A stretch of 64,000 nucleotides of DNA from Shimia ponticola (lineage in GTDB: Bacteria; Pseudomonadota; Alphaproteobacteria; Rhodobacterales; Rhodobacteraceae): positions 1-64,000 of the forward strand of contig NZ_VCDK01000008.1 of assembly GCF_007995215.1 (NCBI RefSeq). Reading direction: 5' to 3'. A program made the translations under genes and the position numbers. The notes under the pieces were generated by a model, which saw only the letters and a program-made list of their open reading frames with translations, was not told the origin of the DNA and did not search any database. Positions 17,079-26,068 of this stretch are shown one piece after another (within the stretch, counting starts at the first letter, position 1; every line of letters begins with the position of its first letter).

Positions 17079-18263
17079 ATGGGTGCGCAAGAACCATTCG
17101 CCAGTCTCAGCCAAAACCGCGAAACCGGCCTGCGCGGTCTGGTGCGTCGCATGGTCCGGCGCGCCTATAGCCCGGAGTATACACCACCATCGTTCACACA
17201 GTGGTTCACAACGACCAATGATCAGGTCGAGGCAATCTCGGAATCCGACCTGAGCGGGGCCGTGGCTAAAACCGATCCTGATCTATTGCTTGTGGTGCCA
17301 ACGATCATTCAACGCTGCGATGCGTCTGAGCACGCAGCACAGCTACAGGACCTTTTGCATCAAGCCGCCGCATCAGAGGGTCATGTTGCCATCGTCTGGG
17401 GCCTGCAGGGTGCAGAGCCCGCCCCGCTTCGGCAGCGCATCAAAGAGGTCACCCGCCAGGTCAAGGTTCCCCGTGGCGTCACTCTGATTTGCGTGATGAT
17501 GTCGAAGGGGCGCAAGGCCGACACGCTCAATGCAAGCTTCCGGGTCTTTGCGCAATCCACCTACCGTGCGGCCGGTTGGATCGATGACGATGTGCTGCTC
17601 AGCGAGGATTGCATCCCAAGGCTGTACGCCAGGATGGTGGAAAGACAGTTCCATGGCGCCGTCGGTCCGGAAAAGATCGCCGTAAAAGGTGACAACACCG
17701 CATCACGCCTTTTGCACCGGGTCAAAAACATAACCACGCCCGCCACCAACTATCCGCACGGCTGCTGCATCATCGTCGAACGCGCCATCGTGCAAGATGG
17801 CATCCCACACCGCTACACAAGCGACGATGGCTTTGTCTGTTTTGAGGTCATGGAACGAAATCTCGACAACGTTCCTGACAGCCTAGAGGTGTTCTCCGGG
17901 CCATGGTGCAAATACGTCGTCGGTGCCCCAAAGGGCACGAACCGCGCACGGATCAAACGCCTTTTGATCGATCACTGGGTCTTTATGTGCGACTACCCCG
18001 TTCCGGTCGCCCAGTATTACTGGGCAAATATGCTGTTCGCAGGGTTCTGGCCCGCAGGCCGCATGGATCTTTCAAACGGCATTCGCTTTGCCGCTGCCAA
18101 ATGGGCTCTGAAGCTTCTGTATTTCGGATTCATCTGCTCGGTTGGTGTCGAGCTTTTCCTGCGGGGTGTGTTCAACAGACCCTTGGGCCGCGTGTCATGG
18201 GGCGGCACCAAAGGTAAGGCATATTCACCAGAAGCAATTTCCGCCCAGAAACAGCAGACTTAG
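17079..18263 (+). CDS. Membrane-associated GT2-type glycosyltransferase
   Basis: 394 residues. The GT-A/GT2 features are LLLVVPTI, a polar loop, AGWIDDDVLL (Asp-rich DxD region), and later SDDGFVCFEVM, where an ED/DD pair usually supplies the base. A hydrophobic C-terminal stretch (about residues 310-365, WALKLLYFGFICSVGVELFL) probably anchors it in the inner membrane, where a lipid-linked acceptor would be. The start is seven bases after the prenyltransferase stop, so it is co-transcribed. It is a candidate for one of the sugar additions in the proposed phosphoglycolipid, like MoeGT2 or MoeGT3. Donor and acceptor are unknown. Confidence 0.78.
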   Translation: MGAQEPFASLSQNRETGLRGLVRRMVRRAYSPEYTPPSFTQWFTTTNDQVEAISESDLSGAVAKTDPDLLLVVPTIIQRCDASEHAAQLQDLLHQAAASEGHVAIVWGLQGAEPAPLRQRIKEVTRQVKVPRGVTLICVMMSKGRKADTLNASFRVFAQSTYRAAGWIDDDVLLSEDCIPRLYARMVERQFHGAVGPEKIAVKGDNTASRLLHRVKNITTPATNYPHGCCIIVERAIVQDGIPHRYTSDDGFVCFEVMERNLDNVPDSLEVFSGPWCKYVVGAPKGTNRARIKRLLIDHWVFMCDYPVPVAQYYWANMLFAGFWPAGRMDLSNGIRFAAAKWALKLLYFGFICSVGVELFLRGVFNRPLGRVSWGGTKGKAYSPEAISAQKQQT

Positions 18264-18368
18264 AAATTCTCTGACGCGGTACACATCAATCTCACTGCAC
18301 ATGGCGCTGCCCGGCGATGCGCGGTGCAGTTCTCCAACACCAAAGCTCTCAAGAAGCCCGGATAGAAA

Positions 18369-19802
18369 TCAAACCGACTTCAGCGCTGCGTAGGTCGCGC
18401 GGAAACGGTCGAGGCGATCAGCAAATCCTGTGTCTGGATTTGGGTCGAATGTCTCGCCGGATGTGTCAGACACGCCAAAGTCCTGCATCGCCAGCGCACC
18501 CGTCCCGCAGGCCGCGAGTTGCGCGGCGCCGAAGGCCGGGCCGCTATCGGCGCCTTGCAACCGAGTGATCGGTTTGCCCGTCGCAGTCGCAAGCAATGAC
18601 AACAGGAAATCCGATCGGCTGCCCCCGCCAATGGCAAAGAGCTTTGGAAGTGTCTCCATGCTGGGGCCAAAGCTTTCAGCCGCGTCGGCAAAGCAAAAAG
18701 CCACAGCCTCAACGACCGCGCGACACAACTCGGACCGCGCTGTGGTGTCTTCGAGGCCAAAAAAACCTGCGCGGATATGCGGGTCACCATGCGGGCTTCG
18801 CTCACCCGTCAGGTATGGCAGGAAAACGGGGATCCGATCCGCGCGCGCAGTTTCCGCGAGGGACACAACATCGCCCGGGGTCAGGTCCAGCTGCTCACCG
18901 ATCCACGAAATCGGACGCGCGCCGTTTAGCATCGCCGCCATTTGGAACCAGCGATCCGGCACCGTGTGGGCATAGGCATGAACATATTGATCAGGGTTGG
19001 GACGATAGACACGGTCCGCCACAAAGAGCTGGCCAGATGTACCGAGAGACACGAACCCCCTGCCCGGTTCTGTTGCCCCTAGCGACACCGCCCCCGTTGC
19101 AGCATCACCGCCCCCCGCCACAACCGGAATGCCCGACGGCAATCCAGTGGTCTCTGCGGCGTCCCGCGTAACTGTGCCGACTATGTCGTGGCCATCGTGC
19201 AGAGCAGGCAACCATTCCAGGGCCGTGCCTGTCGCCGCCAAAATCCTCGGCTCCCAATCGCGCGTGCTTTGGTTCAGCCACATGGTTCCTGCGGCATCCG
19301 ATGGATCGGTCACCATCTGACCATGCAACCGAAAGCCAATGTAGTCTTTCGGCAGCAGGATATTGGCAATCGCGGAATAGGCCTCTGGCTCATGCCGCGC
19401 CAACCACATGACCTTGGGTGCCGTGAACCCCGGCAGTGGCGGGATACCTGCCAACGTGCCGACATCAGGCAGCGCGTCCTGCAACACCGCACACTCGGCC
19501 ACGGATCGGCTGTCATTCCACAGGATCGCCGGGCGGATCACGTTTTGATCTGCATCGAGCAGCACCGCGCCATGCATCTGTCCAGACAAACCAACCGCGC
19601 GGATGTCTGCCAAAGAGATACTCTCCCCAAGCATCCGTATCGCTGCGCAGGTGGCATCCCACCAATCCGTTGGCGCCTGTTCTGACCACCCTGACTGCGG
19701 AGAAGAGATGTCCAATGGCGCTGACGCTGTCGCAAGGATGGTCGCACCATCAATGCAGATCGCCTTTACCGCCGACGTGCCAAGGTCCAGTCCCAGATAC
19801 AT
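18369..19802 (-). CDS. xylB: Xylulokinase (FGGY carbohydrate kinase)
   Basis: 477 residues. It begins LGLDLGTSAVKAICID (ATPase phosphate-1 loop of the FGGY N-domain) and has GLSGQMHGAV, VSLGTSGQLFVA and AIGGGSRSDFLL, all typical of xylulokinase. It phosphorylates D-xylulose to xylulose-5-phosphate in the cytoplasm. It is divergent from the LacI-type regulator gene, and a probable operator lies in the 97-base gap. Xylulose would come from arabitol or a related polyol oxidised by the dehydrogenases of the neighbouring operon. It ends 105 bases from the oppositely oriented glycosyltransferase gene. Confidence 0.92.
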   Translation of the reverse strand: MYLGLDLGTSAVKAICIDGATILATASAPLDISSPQSGWSEQAPTDWWDATCAAIRMLGESISLADIRAVGLSGQMHGAVLLDADQNVIRPAILWNDSRSVAECAVLQDALPDVGTLAGIPPLPGFTAPKVMWLARHEPEAYSAIANILLPKDYIGFRLHGQMVTDPSDAAGTMWLNQSTRDWEPRILAATGTALEWLPALHDGHDIVGTVTRDAAETTGLPSGIPVVAGGGDAATGAVSLGATEPGRGFVSLGTSGQLFVADRVYRPNPDQYVHAYAHTVPDRWFQMAAMLNGARPISWIGEQLDLTPGDVVSLAETARADRIPVFLPYLTGERSPHGDPHIRAGFFGLEDTTARSELCRAVVEAVAFCFADAAESFGPSMETLPKLFAIGGGSRSDFLLSLLATATGKPITRLQGADSGPAFGAAQLAACGTGALAMQDFGVSDTSGETFDPNPDTGFADRLDRFRATYAALKSV

Positions 19803-19863
19803 AGCCGTGCTCTCTGCTTACCCGGCAAAGATGCGGGCAATCCTTAACGAGCTACTTGATTTT

Positions 19864-19877
19864 TTGTCGCGCGTAAA
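19864..19877. promoter_or_regulatory. Probable LacI-type operator between xylB and the regulator gene
   Basis: TTGTCGCGCGTAAA matches the perfect palindrome at 20958-20971 in 12 of 14 positions. It lies in the divergent xylB/regulator gap just upstream of the regulator RBS, so it could control both genes. Binding is inferred. Confidence 0.5.
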
Positions 19878-19899
19878 GATTATCGGAGGTGTGAAAAGA

Positions 19900-20946
19900 A
19901 TGGAGGCCAGCCTTCGGCGCTTACCCATGGCCAGAATAAAAAACATGGAAGAATTCGCTTCGGTTAGCGGAATCTCCCGTCCAACAGTCTCGAAATACTT
20001 CAACGACCCAGAGAGCGTGCGCCCCAAGACACGGGCACGGATAGAAGACGCGCTGAAACTGCACGACTATCGCCCGAACATCTACGCGATGAACCAGAAT
20101 CGCAAACTGACCAAGGCGGTTGGGATTGTCGTGCCTCTGCTGGTCGACCCCTATTTCGCCGAGATCGCGCGTAACCTCGAACAGCGGTGTATAGATGCGG
20201 GCTACCGCCCGACGCTCTTCAGCGCACATGGCGACTCGGCTCATGAAGTCGAGGTTCTGGACAGTTTGCGCAGCTTGAAACCTGCTGGTGTTCTGCTTGC
20301 CCCGTTGGGCCGCGCTTCTGATCATGACGTGCTGGAGAAGTTCTGCGCCGACGTCCCCACCTTGCTCTTTGACAGTTCGGTCGAAGAATTTGGCCTGTCC
20401 TTTGTGGGATCGGACAACCGGCAGTTCACGACGCATATCACCGACTACCTGTGTCGGACGGGCGAACCGCCGTGCTTTTTCGAAATGAAGACACCGGCCA
20501 ACCCGAACGCGCATCGCCGCAGGCAGGCCTATCTGGACGCCATGCAAGAATTCGGCCAACCCGCGCAGGTCGTTTCGATCGAAGGTGAGGGCTGGGAGTT
20601 CGAGGAAATCGGACGCATCGGCGGACACAAGGCGCTCGAAGAAGGTCTGTTCAGCACGAATACAATCCTGTGCAGCAACGACCGTCTGGCTATCGGTTTG
20701 CTGACCGCCTGCTACGAACGCGGGGTCAAGGTCGGACGCGGTGAGGATTGCCAGATTCGAGTCGCCGGACAGGATGGACACCCCCATTCGCGCTATACCT
20801 GCCCGCCGCTGACGACCATTTCGCATGACTACGACAAGGTCTCGCAGACAGCAGCCGACAGTCTGTTCGCAGCCATCGAAGGGCACGTAGAGCCTTGGAA
20901 AAGCACGCGAATTGAAGGCAAGCTGACCCTAAGAGATAGCGCCTGA
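19900..20946 (+). CDS. LacI-family transcriptional regulator of polyol use
   Basis: 348 residues from ATG 19900, chosen because GGAGGT at 19885-19890 lies nine bases upstream; ATG 19927 has no RBS, and longer starts run through the xylB promoter. The N-terminal helix-turn-helix reads FASVSGISRPTVSKYFNDPESVRPKTRARIEDAL, ending DYRPN, the standard LacI hinge entry. A periplasmic-binding-protein-like sugar domain follows (VGIVVPLLVDPYFAEIA, GVLLAPLGR, LLFDSS). Two copies of a probable operator flank this gene, one in the xylB gap and one before the transporter operon, which fits local control by a polyol or pentulose inducer. Confidence 0.9.
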   Translation: MEASLRRLPMARIKNMEEFASVSGISRPTVSKYFNDPESVRPKTRARIEDALKLHDYRPNIYAMNQNRKLTKAVGIVVPLLVDPYFAEIARNLEQRCIDAGYRPTLFSAHGDSAHEVEVLDSLRSLKPAGVLLAPLGRASDHDVLEKFCADVPTLLFDSSVEEFGLSFVGSDNRQFTTHITDYLCRTGEPPCFFEMKTPANPNAHRRRQAYLDAMQEFGQPAQVVSIEGEGWEFEEIGRIGGHKALEEGLFSTNTILCSNDRLAIGLLTACYERGVKVGRGEDCQIRVAGQDGHPHSRYTCPPLTTISHDYDKVSQTAADSLFAAIEGHVEPWKSTRIEGKLTLRDSA

Positions 20947-20957
20947 GACTAACTTTC

Positions 20958-20971
20958 TTTACGCGCGTAAA
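20958..20971. promoter_or_regulatory. Perfect palindromic LacI-type operator before the polyol transport operon
   Basis: TTTACGCGCGTAAA is a perfect 14-bp palindrome with the central CG of LacI-family sites. It lies eight bases upstream of a TTGACG (-35-like) at 20979-20984 and 70 bases before the binding-protein ATG. A diverged copy lies at 19864-19877. Repression or activation by the adjacent LacI-family protein is inferred. Confidence 0.6.
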
Positions 20972-21041
20972 TTATTTGTTGACGGCGCGTGAGCCTGTGC
21001 CCTAGGGTTCCCCCATAACATCCAAAAGGGAGGAACTTCGG

Positions 21042-22340
21042 ATGTCTTTGAAGCGCACTTTGCGTGCAGCGACGGCAATGTCGTTGATCACAACCGGCGC
21101 GGCATTTGCCGACGGCCACGCAGCCGAACTGACGATCGCAATCGTCAACAACGGTCACATGATCAACATGCAGACCGTTGCAGAAGCCTACACCGAAGAA
21201 ACCGGTGTCAAACTGAACTGGGTATCGCTCGAAGAAGGCGTTCTGCGTGAGCAGGTTACTTCCGACACCGCAACCGGTGGCGGCCAGTACGACATCATCA
21301 ACATCGGCATGCAAGAAGCTCCAATCTGGGGTGCTGCAGGCTGGATCGAACCACTTGAGTTCGGCGCAGAATACGACATGGACGACATCCTGCCAGCGAT
21401 CCGCGCAGGTCTGTCGCACGAAGGCACCATGTACGCTGCACCGTTCTACGGTGAATCGTCGATGGTTATGTATCGTAAAGACCTGGCCGATGCGGCTGGC
21501 GTCACCATCAACGACAACGACAGCTGGGCGCGCATCAAAGATGCGGCAGCTGCAATGCACGACCCTGACAACGGCGTCTACGGCGCATGTCTGCGCGGTA
21601 AGCCAGGCTGGGGCGACAACATGGCGTTCATCACGACCGTCGTGAACTCCTTCGGTGGTGCATGGTTCGACGCAGAAGGCCGTCCACAGCTGGACAGCGC
21701 GATGTGGAACGAAGCCATCAACTTCTACGTTGATCTGCTGGGCAACTACGGCCCTCCAGGTTCCGAAGGTAACTCCTTCAACGAAATCCTGGCGCTCTAC
21801 AACGAAGGCAAGTGCGGCATGTGGATCGACGCCACAATCGCGGCTTCGTTCCTGGAAGTTGACGGTGTTGCATACGCACAATCGCCAAACGCTGGTGTAT
21901 CTGCTGGTGCAAACTGGCTGTGGGCATGGGCAATGGCTGTTCCGGCAGGTTCGCCTAACGCCGAAGCAGCAAAAGACTTCATCGAGTGGGCAACATCCAA
22001 AGACTACGTGCAAGCTGTGGGTAACCACCCAGAGTTCGGCTGGGGCTCGGTCCCAACCGGTCAGCGTACGTCGACATACTCGATCCCAGAGTTCCAAGCG
22101 GCAGCAGGCTTTGCGTCGGCAGAACTCGCAGCGATCGACTCGGCCGCTCCAGAAGCATCCGACCTGAAGCCATATGTTGGCGTTCAGTTCGCAGCACTGC
22201 CTGAATTCCCAGAAGTCGGCTCCGCTGTCGCTCAGGAAATGGCTGCTGCTCTGTCCGGTGCAAAATCGGTTGAAGACGCTCTGGCCGCTTCGCAAGAGGC
22301 AGCAACAGCGATCATGAAAGAAGCAGGCTACTTCGAGTAA
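21042..22340 (+). CDS. smoE: Polyol (sorbitol/mannitol-type) ABC transporter substrate-binding protein
   Basis: 432 residues with RBS GGGAGGAAC. A signal peptide ending near AFADGHA exports it to the periplasm. The fold is a cluster D/family 1 sugar-binding protein: VSLEEGVLREQV, YDIINIGMQEAPIW, APFYGESSMVMYRKDL and GKCGMWIDATIA. Codon choice is strongly biased, suggesting high expression, and a hairpin follows the stop. With two permeases, an ATPase, a sorbitol-dehydrogenase-like SDR and mannitol dehydrogenase downstream, it matches the Rhodobacter smo polyol system. The exact ligand (sorbitol, mannitol, arabitol) cannot be read from sequence. Confidence 0.88.
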   Translation: MSLKRTLRAATAMSLITTGAAFADGHAAELTIAIVNNGHMINMQTVAEAYTEETGVKLNWVSLEEGVLREQVTSDTATGGGQYDIINIGMQEAPIWGAAGWIEPLEFGAEYDMDDILPAIRAGLSHEGTMYAAPFYGESSMVMYRKDLADAAGVTINDNDSWARIKDAAAAMHDPDNGVYGACLRGKPGWGDNMAFITTVVNSFGGAWFDAEGRPQLDSAMWNEAINFYVDLLGNYGPPGSEGNSFNEILALYNEGKCGMWIDATIAASFLEVDGVAYAQSPNAGVSAGANWLWAWAMAVPAGSPNAEAAKDFIEWATSKDYVQAVGNHPEFGWGSVPTGQRTSTYSIPEFQAAAGFASAELAAIDSAAPEASDLKPYVGVQFAALPEFPEVGSAVAQEMAAALSGAKSVEDALAASQEAATAIMKEAGYFE

Positions 22341-22352
22341 GCCATTCTAAGG

Positions 22353-22378
22353 GTGAGCCCGGCCCACGCTGGGCTCAC
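22353..22378 (+). terminator. Intercistronic hairpin after the binding-protein gene
   Basis: GTGAGCCC (22353-22360) pairs perfectly with GGGCTCAC (22371-22378) across a 10-base loop, 13 bases after the stop. No U-tract follows, so it is better seen as an mRNA-stabilising or partial attenuation element that keeps binding-protein levels above permease levels. Confidence 0.55.
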
Positions 22379-22482
22379 ACCTACCGCCGGTTTTCGGCTT
22401 AAAAACAAACCACAAAACTTAGAACCGCGATATGCAGGGTTGGACGGCGCAACAACCGCCGCCTATCCAGGGGAATTAAGCT

Positions 22483-23421
22483 ATGTCTGATAGACGGCTT
22501 CCACGATTGCTTCAGTCACCGGCAGTCATTCTGCTCTTGATCTGGATGCTAATCCCACTCGGGATGACGCTTTACTTCTCGTTCATCCGTTATGTGTTGA
22601 ACAGCCTGCGCCGACCCGAATGGACCAAACCTGCACTGAGCAACTGGCGCGGTTTCGGAAACTACGAATTCGTTCTGGAAAACAAAGACTTCCTCCTTGC
22701 GATCCAGAACAGCCTTTTCATTGTTTGCAGCATTCTGTTCCTGACAGTGATCCTCGGCGTGTTGATTGCCGTTCTGATCAACAAGGCCTTTCCAGGTCGT
22801 GGCATCGTCCGCGTTCTTCTGATCTCTCCATTCTTCGTCATGCCTGCGGTGAATGCCGTTTTGTGGATCAATATGATCCTTGATCCGGTATTGGGCCTTC
22901 AGGGGTTGGCGGTTGCCGGGATCAACGATTTGATTTCGTCCCTGCAAAACGCACCTGTCGTGGGCTGGTTCTTCTCTCTCTGGCCCCAGTTCGAGCCGAT
23001 CTCGTTCCGCGCCACACAGACATCGGCCATTGCCGTGATCATGATGGTGACGTGGCAATGGACACCGTTTGCCGTTCTGATCTTCATGACTTCGCTGCAA
23101 TCCGAAGATCAGCAACAGAAAGAGGCCGCCATTCTGGACGGTGCAGGCGCATGGTCACAGTTCCGCTTTCTCACGCTGCCGCACCTCGCCCGACCCATTG
23201 CGATTGTCGTGATGATCCAGGCGATCTTTCACCTGTCGCTCTATGCCGAAATCGAAATCGTCAGCCGCGGTAACGGGAACAAGAACCTGCCCTACCTGAT
23301 CGGCGAATTCGCCAACAACAACATCGGCGCGGCCTCGGCCACCGGCATCTTTGCCGTCATCCTCGCCAACATCGTTGCCATCTTCCTGCTGCGGATGATC
23401 GGCAAGACCCTAATGGAGTAA
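22483..23421 (+). CDS. smoF: Polyol ABC transporter permease (MalF-like)
   Basis: 312 residues with GGGGAATTAAGCT before the ATG. Six predicted transmembrane helices, with the first at residues 15-35. The binding-protein-dependent transport motif is present as EAAILDGAGAWSQFRFLTLPHLARP, which contacts the ATPase. It pairs with the next gene to form the heterodimeric inner-membrane channel. It is seven bases from that gene. Confidence 0.92.
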   Translation: MSDRRLPRLLQSPAVILLLIWMLIPLGMTLYFSFIRYVLNSLRRPEWTKPALSNWRGFGNYEFVLENKDFLLAIQNSLFIVCSILFLTVILGVLIAVLINKAFPGRGIVRVLLISPFFVMPAVNAVLWINMILDPVLGLQGLAVAGINDLISSLQNAPVVGWFFSLWPQFEPISFRATQTSAIAVIMMVTWQWTPFAVLIFMTSLQSEDQQQKEAAILDGAGAWSQFRFLTLPHLARPIAIVVMIQAIFHLSLYAEIEIVSRGNGNKNLPYLIGEFANNNIGAASATGIFAVILANIVAIFLLRMIGKTLME

Positions 23422-23427
23422 CGCGCC

Positions 23428-24261
23428 GTGGCTATCGTTGCACAATCTTCAAAATATGGACGCGTCAGCCGGGCGACACTGGCCTGGGTCGTGGGTCTTC
23501 TGTTCTTCTTCCCGATCTTCTGGATGGTTCTGACCAGCTTCAAGACCGACGCCGATGCGGTCAAACCAGAGTACCTGCTGTTCTTTCAGCCGACGCTCGA
23601 GAACTACCTGAACATGACCGAAAACTACGATTACTGGCGCTTTGCCCGTAACTCGGTCATCACCGCGGTATTCGCCACGATCTTTGCGCTCGCAGTTGGT
23701 ATTCCATGTGCCTACGCCATGGCCTTCAACCCCAGCCGCGCTACCAAAGACGTGCTGATGTGGATGCTGTCCACCAAGATGCTGCCTGCAGCTGCGGTCC
23801 TGTACCCCATGACGTTCCTGACCAAGAGCATGGGCCTCTTTGACACCCATTTCCTGATCATCGTGGTTCTGATGCTGATCAACCTGCCGATCGTGATCTG
23901 GATGCTCTTCACCTACTTCAAGGAAATCCCGAAAGAGATCATCGAAGCCGGCCAGATGGACGGGGTGAACACCTGGGGTGAAATCCGCGAGATCCTGATC
24001 CCGCTTGCCTGGGGCGGTATCGCCTCCACTGCCCTTCTCTGCTTCATCTTCTGCTGGAACGAGGCCTACTGGACCGTTCGACTGACGACGACAGAAGCAG
24101 CCACACTGTCCAAGCTGATCGAAGGCAACCGTGCACCGGAAGGTCTGTTCTTTGGCCGCCTCTCCGCAGTCTCAACCGCAGCCGTCGGCCCAATCGTGGT
24201 GCTGGGCTGGTTCTGTCAAAAACAACTGGTCCAAGGCCTGACCTTCGGCGCCGTTAAGTAG
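23428..24261 (+). CDS. smoG: Polyol ABC transporter permease (MalG-like)
   Basis: 277 residues; the frame begins at ATG 23428 (GTGGCTATC at 23428 may be the actual GTG start). Six transmembrane helices. The EAA loop reads EAGQMDGVNTWGEIREILIPLAWGG. The C-terminal KQLVQGLTFGAVK is typical of MalG-type partners of sugar and polyol importers. It is followed after nine bases by the ATPase gene. Confidence 0.92.
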   Translation: MAIVAQSSKYGRVSRATLAWVVGLLFFFPIFWMVLTSFKTDADAVKPEYLLFFQPTLENYLNMTENYDYWRFARNSVITAVFATIFALAVGIPCAYAMAFNPSRATKDVLMWMLSTKMLPAAAVLYPMTFLTKSMGLFDTHFLIIVVLMLINLPIVIWMLFTYFKEIPKEIIEAGQMDGVNTWGEIREILIPLAWGGIASTALLCFIFCWNEAYWTVRLTTTEAATLSKLIEGNRAPEGLFFGRLSAVSTAAVGPIVVLGWFCQKQLVQGLTFGAVK

Positions 24262-24270
24262 GAAAAACCA

Positions 24271-25275
24271 ATGGGACGTATCCAACTTGAAAAAGTGTCC
24301 AAGAGCTTTGGTGATGTCGAAGTCATCCCGCCGCTGGACCTGACCATCGAAGACGGTGAATTCGCGGTCTTCGTCGGCCCCTCGGGCTGCGGTAAGTCTA
24401 CGCTCTTGCGTCTGATCGCAGGTCTTGAGGACACGACCTCCGGCAAGGTCCTGATCGATGACGCCGACGTCACGCAGGTGTCACCTTCCAAACGCGGCCT
24501 GTCGATGGTTTTCCAGACCTACGCGCTGTATCCGCACATGACCGTCCGCAAGAACATCGCCTTCCCGATGCGGATGGCGGGTCTGAGCGAAGACGAGCAG
24601 GAAAAGCGGATCATGGCGGCCGCCGAGAGCCTGAACCTCACCGACTATCTGGATCGCAAACCCGGTCAGCTTTCAGGTGGCCAACGGCAGCGTGTGGCCA
24701 TCGGCCGGGCGATTGTGCGGGACCCCAAGGCGTTTCTCTTTGACGAACCACTGTCAAACCTCGACGCCGCGCTGCGCGTCGGCATGCGTATCGAGATCAC
24801 CGAGATGCATGCGCGCATGAAGACCACAATGATCTACGTGACCCACGATCAGGTCGAAGCCATGACCATGGCCGACAAGATCGTCGTTCTGCAGGCTGGT
24901 GTGATCGAACAGGTTGGCTCGCCACTCGAACTCTACAGCGCGCCGAAGAATCTCTTTGTCGCCGGGTTCATCGGCTCGCCCAAGATGAACTTCATCGAAG
25001 GCGACGAGGCCAGCAAGCACAACGCCAAGACCGTCGGCATCCGCCCCGAGCATATCGACGTCGTGGAATCCGGCGGCGCCTGGACGGGCACTGTTGGCGT
25101 CGCCGAACATCTGGGTTCGGACACATTCTTCCATGTGCATGACACAGGCTTGGCCGAAACGCTCACTGTGCGCGCGCTTGGCAATGTGGCCCTGAACCAC
25201 GGTGACACCATTTCGCTCAGCCCGCGGGTGAACGAAATGCACCGCTTTGACGACCAAGGTCTGCGGATCGCATGA
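24271..25275 (+). CDS. smoK: Polyol ABC transporter ATP-binding protein (MalK/UgpC family)
   Basis: 334 residues. Walker [10 protein letters not shown], signature LSGGQRQR, Walker [13 protein letters not shown], switch His in YVTHDQVEA, and a C-terminal TOBE domain ([10 protein letters not shown]) give a MalK-type ATPase that energises import. The TGA overlaps the next gene's ATG (ATGA), so translation is coupled. It belongs to the polyol operon starting at 21042. Confidence 0.94.
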   Translation: MGRIQLEKVSKSFGDVEVIPPLDLTIEDGEFAVFVGPSGCGKSTLLRLIAGLEDTTSGKVLIDDADVTQVSPSKRGLSMVFQTYALYPHMTVRKNIAFPMRMAGLSEDEQEKRIMAAAESLNLTDYLDRKPGQLSGGQRQRVAIGRAIVRDPKAFLFDEPLSNLDAALRVGMRIEITEMHARMKTTMIYVTHDQVEAMTMADKIVVLQAGVIEQVGSPLELYSAPKNLFVAGFIGSPKMNFIEGDEASKHNAKTVGIRPEHIDVVESGGAWTGTVGVAEHLGSDTFFHVHDTGLAETLTVRALGNVALNHGDTISLSPRVNEMHRFDDQGLRIA

Positions 25276-26039
25276 CACGGCTGGCTGGCAAAACAGCCCT
25301 GATCACGGGCGCTGCACGCGGCATAGGTCTGGCATTTGCCAAGGCCTATGTCGCCGAAGGCGCGCGGGTCATGATCGCTGACATCGATATCGCGCGCGCC
25401 GAAGCAGCTGCGGCTGAGATCGGTGCGCAGGCCGTTGCGATGGACGTGACCGATCAAGCCAGCATCGACGCTGCCGTTGCCACCACCGTCCAGGCATTCG
25501 GGCAGATCGACATCCTGATCAACAATGCCGCGCTCTTTACCGCGGCCCCCATCGTCGAGGTGACACGCGCGGACTATGAACGCGTGTTCAGCATCAACGT
25601 GGCGGGCACTCTCTTTGTGATGCAGGCCGTCGCGCAGCACATGATTGACCACGGCATCAAAGGCAAAATCATCAACATGGCGTCCCAAGCTGGCCGTCGG
25701 GGCGAGGCGCTGGTCAGTGTCTACTGCGCCTCGAAAGCGGCTGTGATCAGCCTGACGCAGTCCGCAGGGCTCAATCTGATCGAACACGGCATCAACGTGA
25801 ATGCCATCGCACCTGGAGTCGTCGATGGCGAACACTGGGACGGTGTCGATGCGTTCTTTGCCAAATACGAAAACAAGGCCCCTGGCCAGAAAAAGACCGA
25901 GGTCGGCGCAGCCGTCCCCTATGGCCGCATGGGAACCGCCGAGGACCTGACCGGCATGGCGATTTTTCTGGCGTCAGAAGAGGCAAATTACATCGTCGCG
26001 CAGACCTATAACGTCGACGGCGGGAATTGGATGAGCTGA
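25272..26039 (+). CDS. smoS: Short-chain dehydrogenase, sorbitol dehydrogenase-like
   Basis: 255 residues, classical [11 protein letters not shown] cofactor loop at the N-terminus, INNAALFT, the catalytic Ser in NMASQAG and the pair in VYCASKAA (Tyr and Lys). The Asp in [11 protein letters not shown] favours NAD over NADP. SmoS in Rhodobacter oxidises sorbitol to fructose and galactitol to tagatose. Here it would oxidise a polyol taken up by the coupled importer. The Shine-Dalgarno of the mannitol dehydrogenase gene lies just after its stop. Confidence 0.9.
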   Translation: MTRLAGKTALITGAARGIGLAFAKAYVAEGARVMIADIDIARAEAAAAEIGAQAVAMDVTDQASIDAAVATTVQAFGQIDILINNAALFTAAPIVEVTRADYERVFSINVAGTLFVMQAVAQHMIDHGIKGKIINMASQAGRRGEALVSVYCASKAAVISLTQSAGLNLIEHGINVNAIAPGVVDGEHWDGVDAFFAKYENKAPGQKKTEVGAAVPYGRMGTAEDLTGMAIFLASEEANYIVAQTYNVDGGNWMS

Positions 26040-26068
26040 TGAAGGACCGATCCACAGGAGGACGCACA

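Noticed and set aside
20949-22295. Minus-strand frame of 448 codons rich in Cys and Arg
   Set aside because: Shadow of the strongly codon-biased polyol-binding-protein gene.
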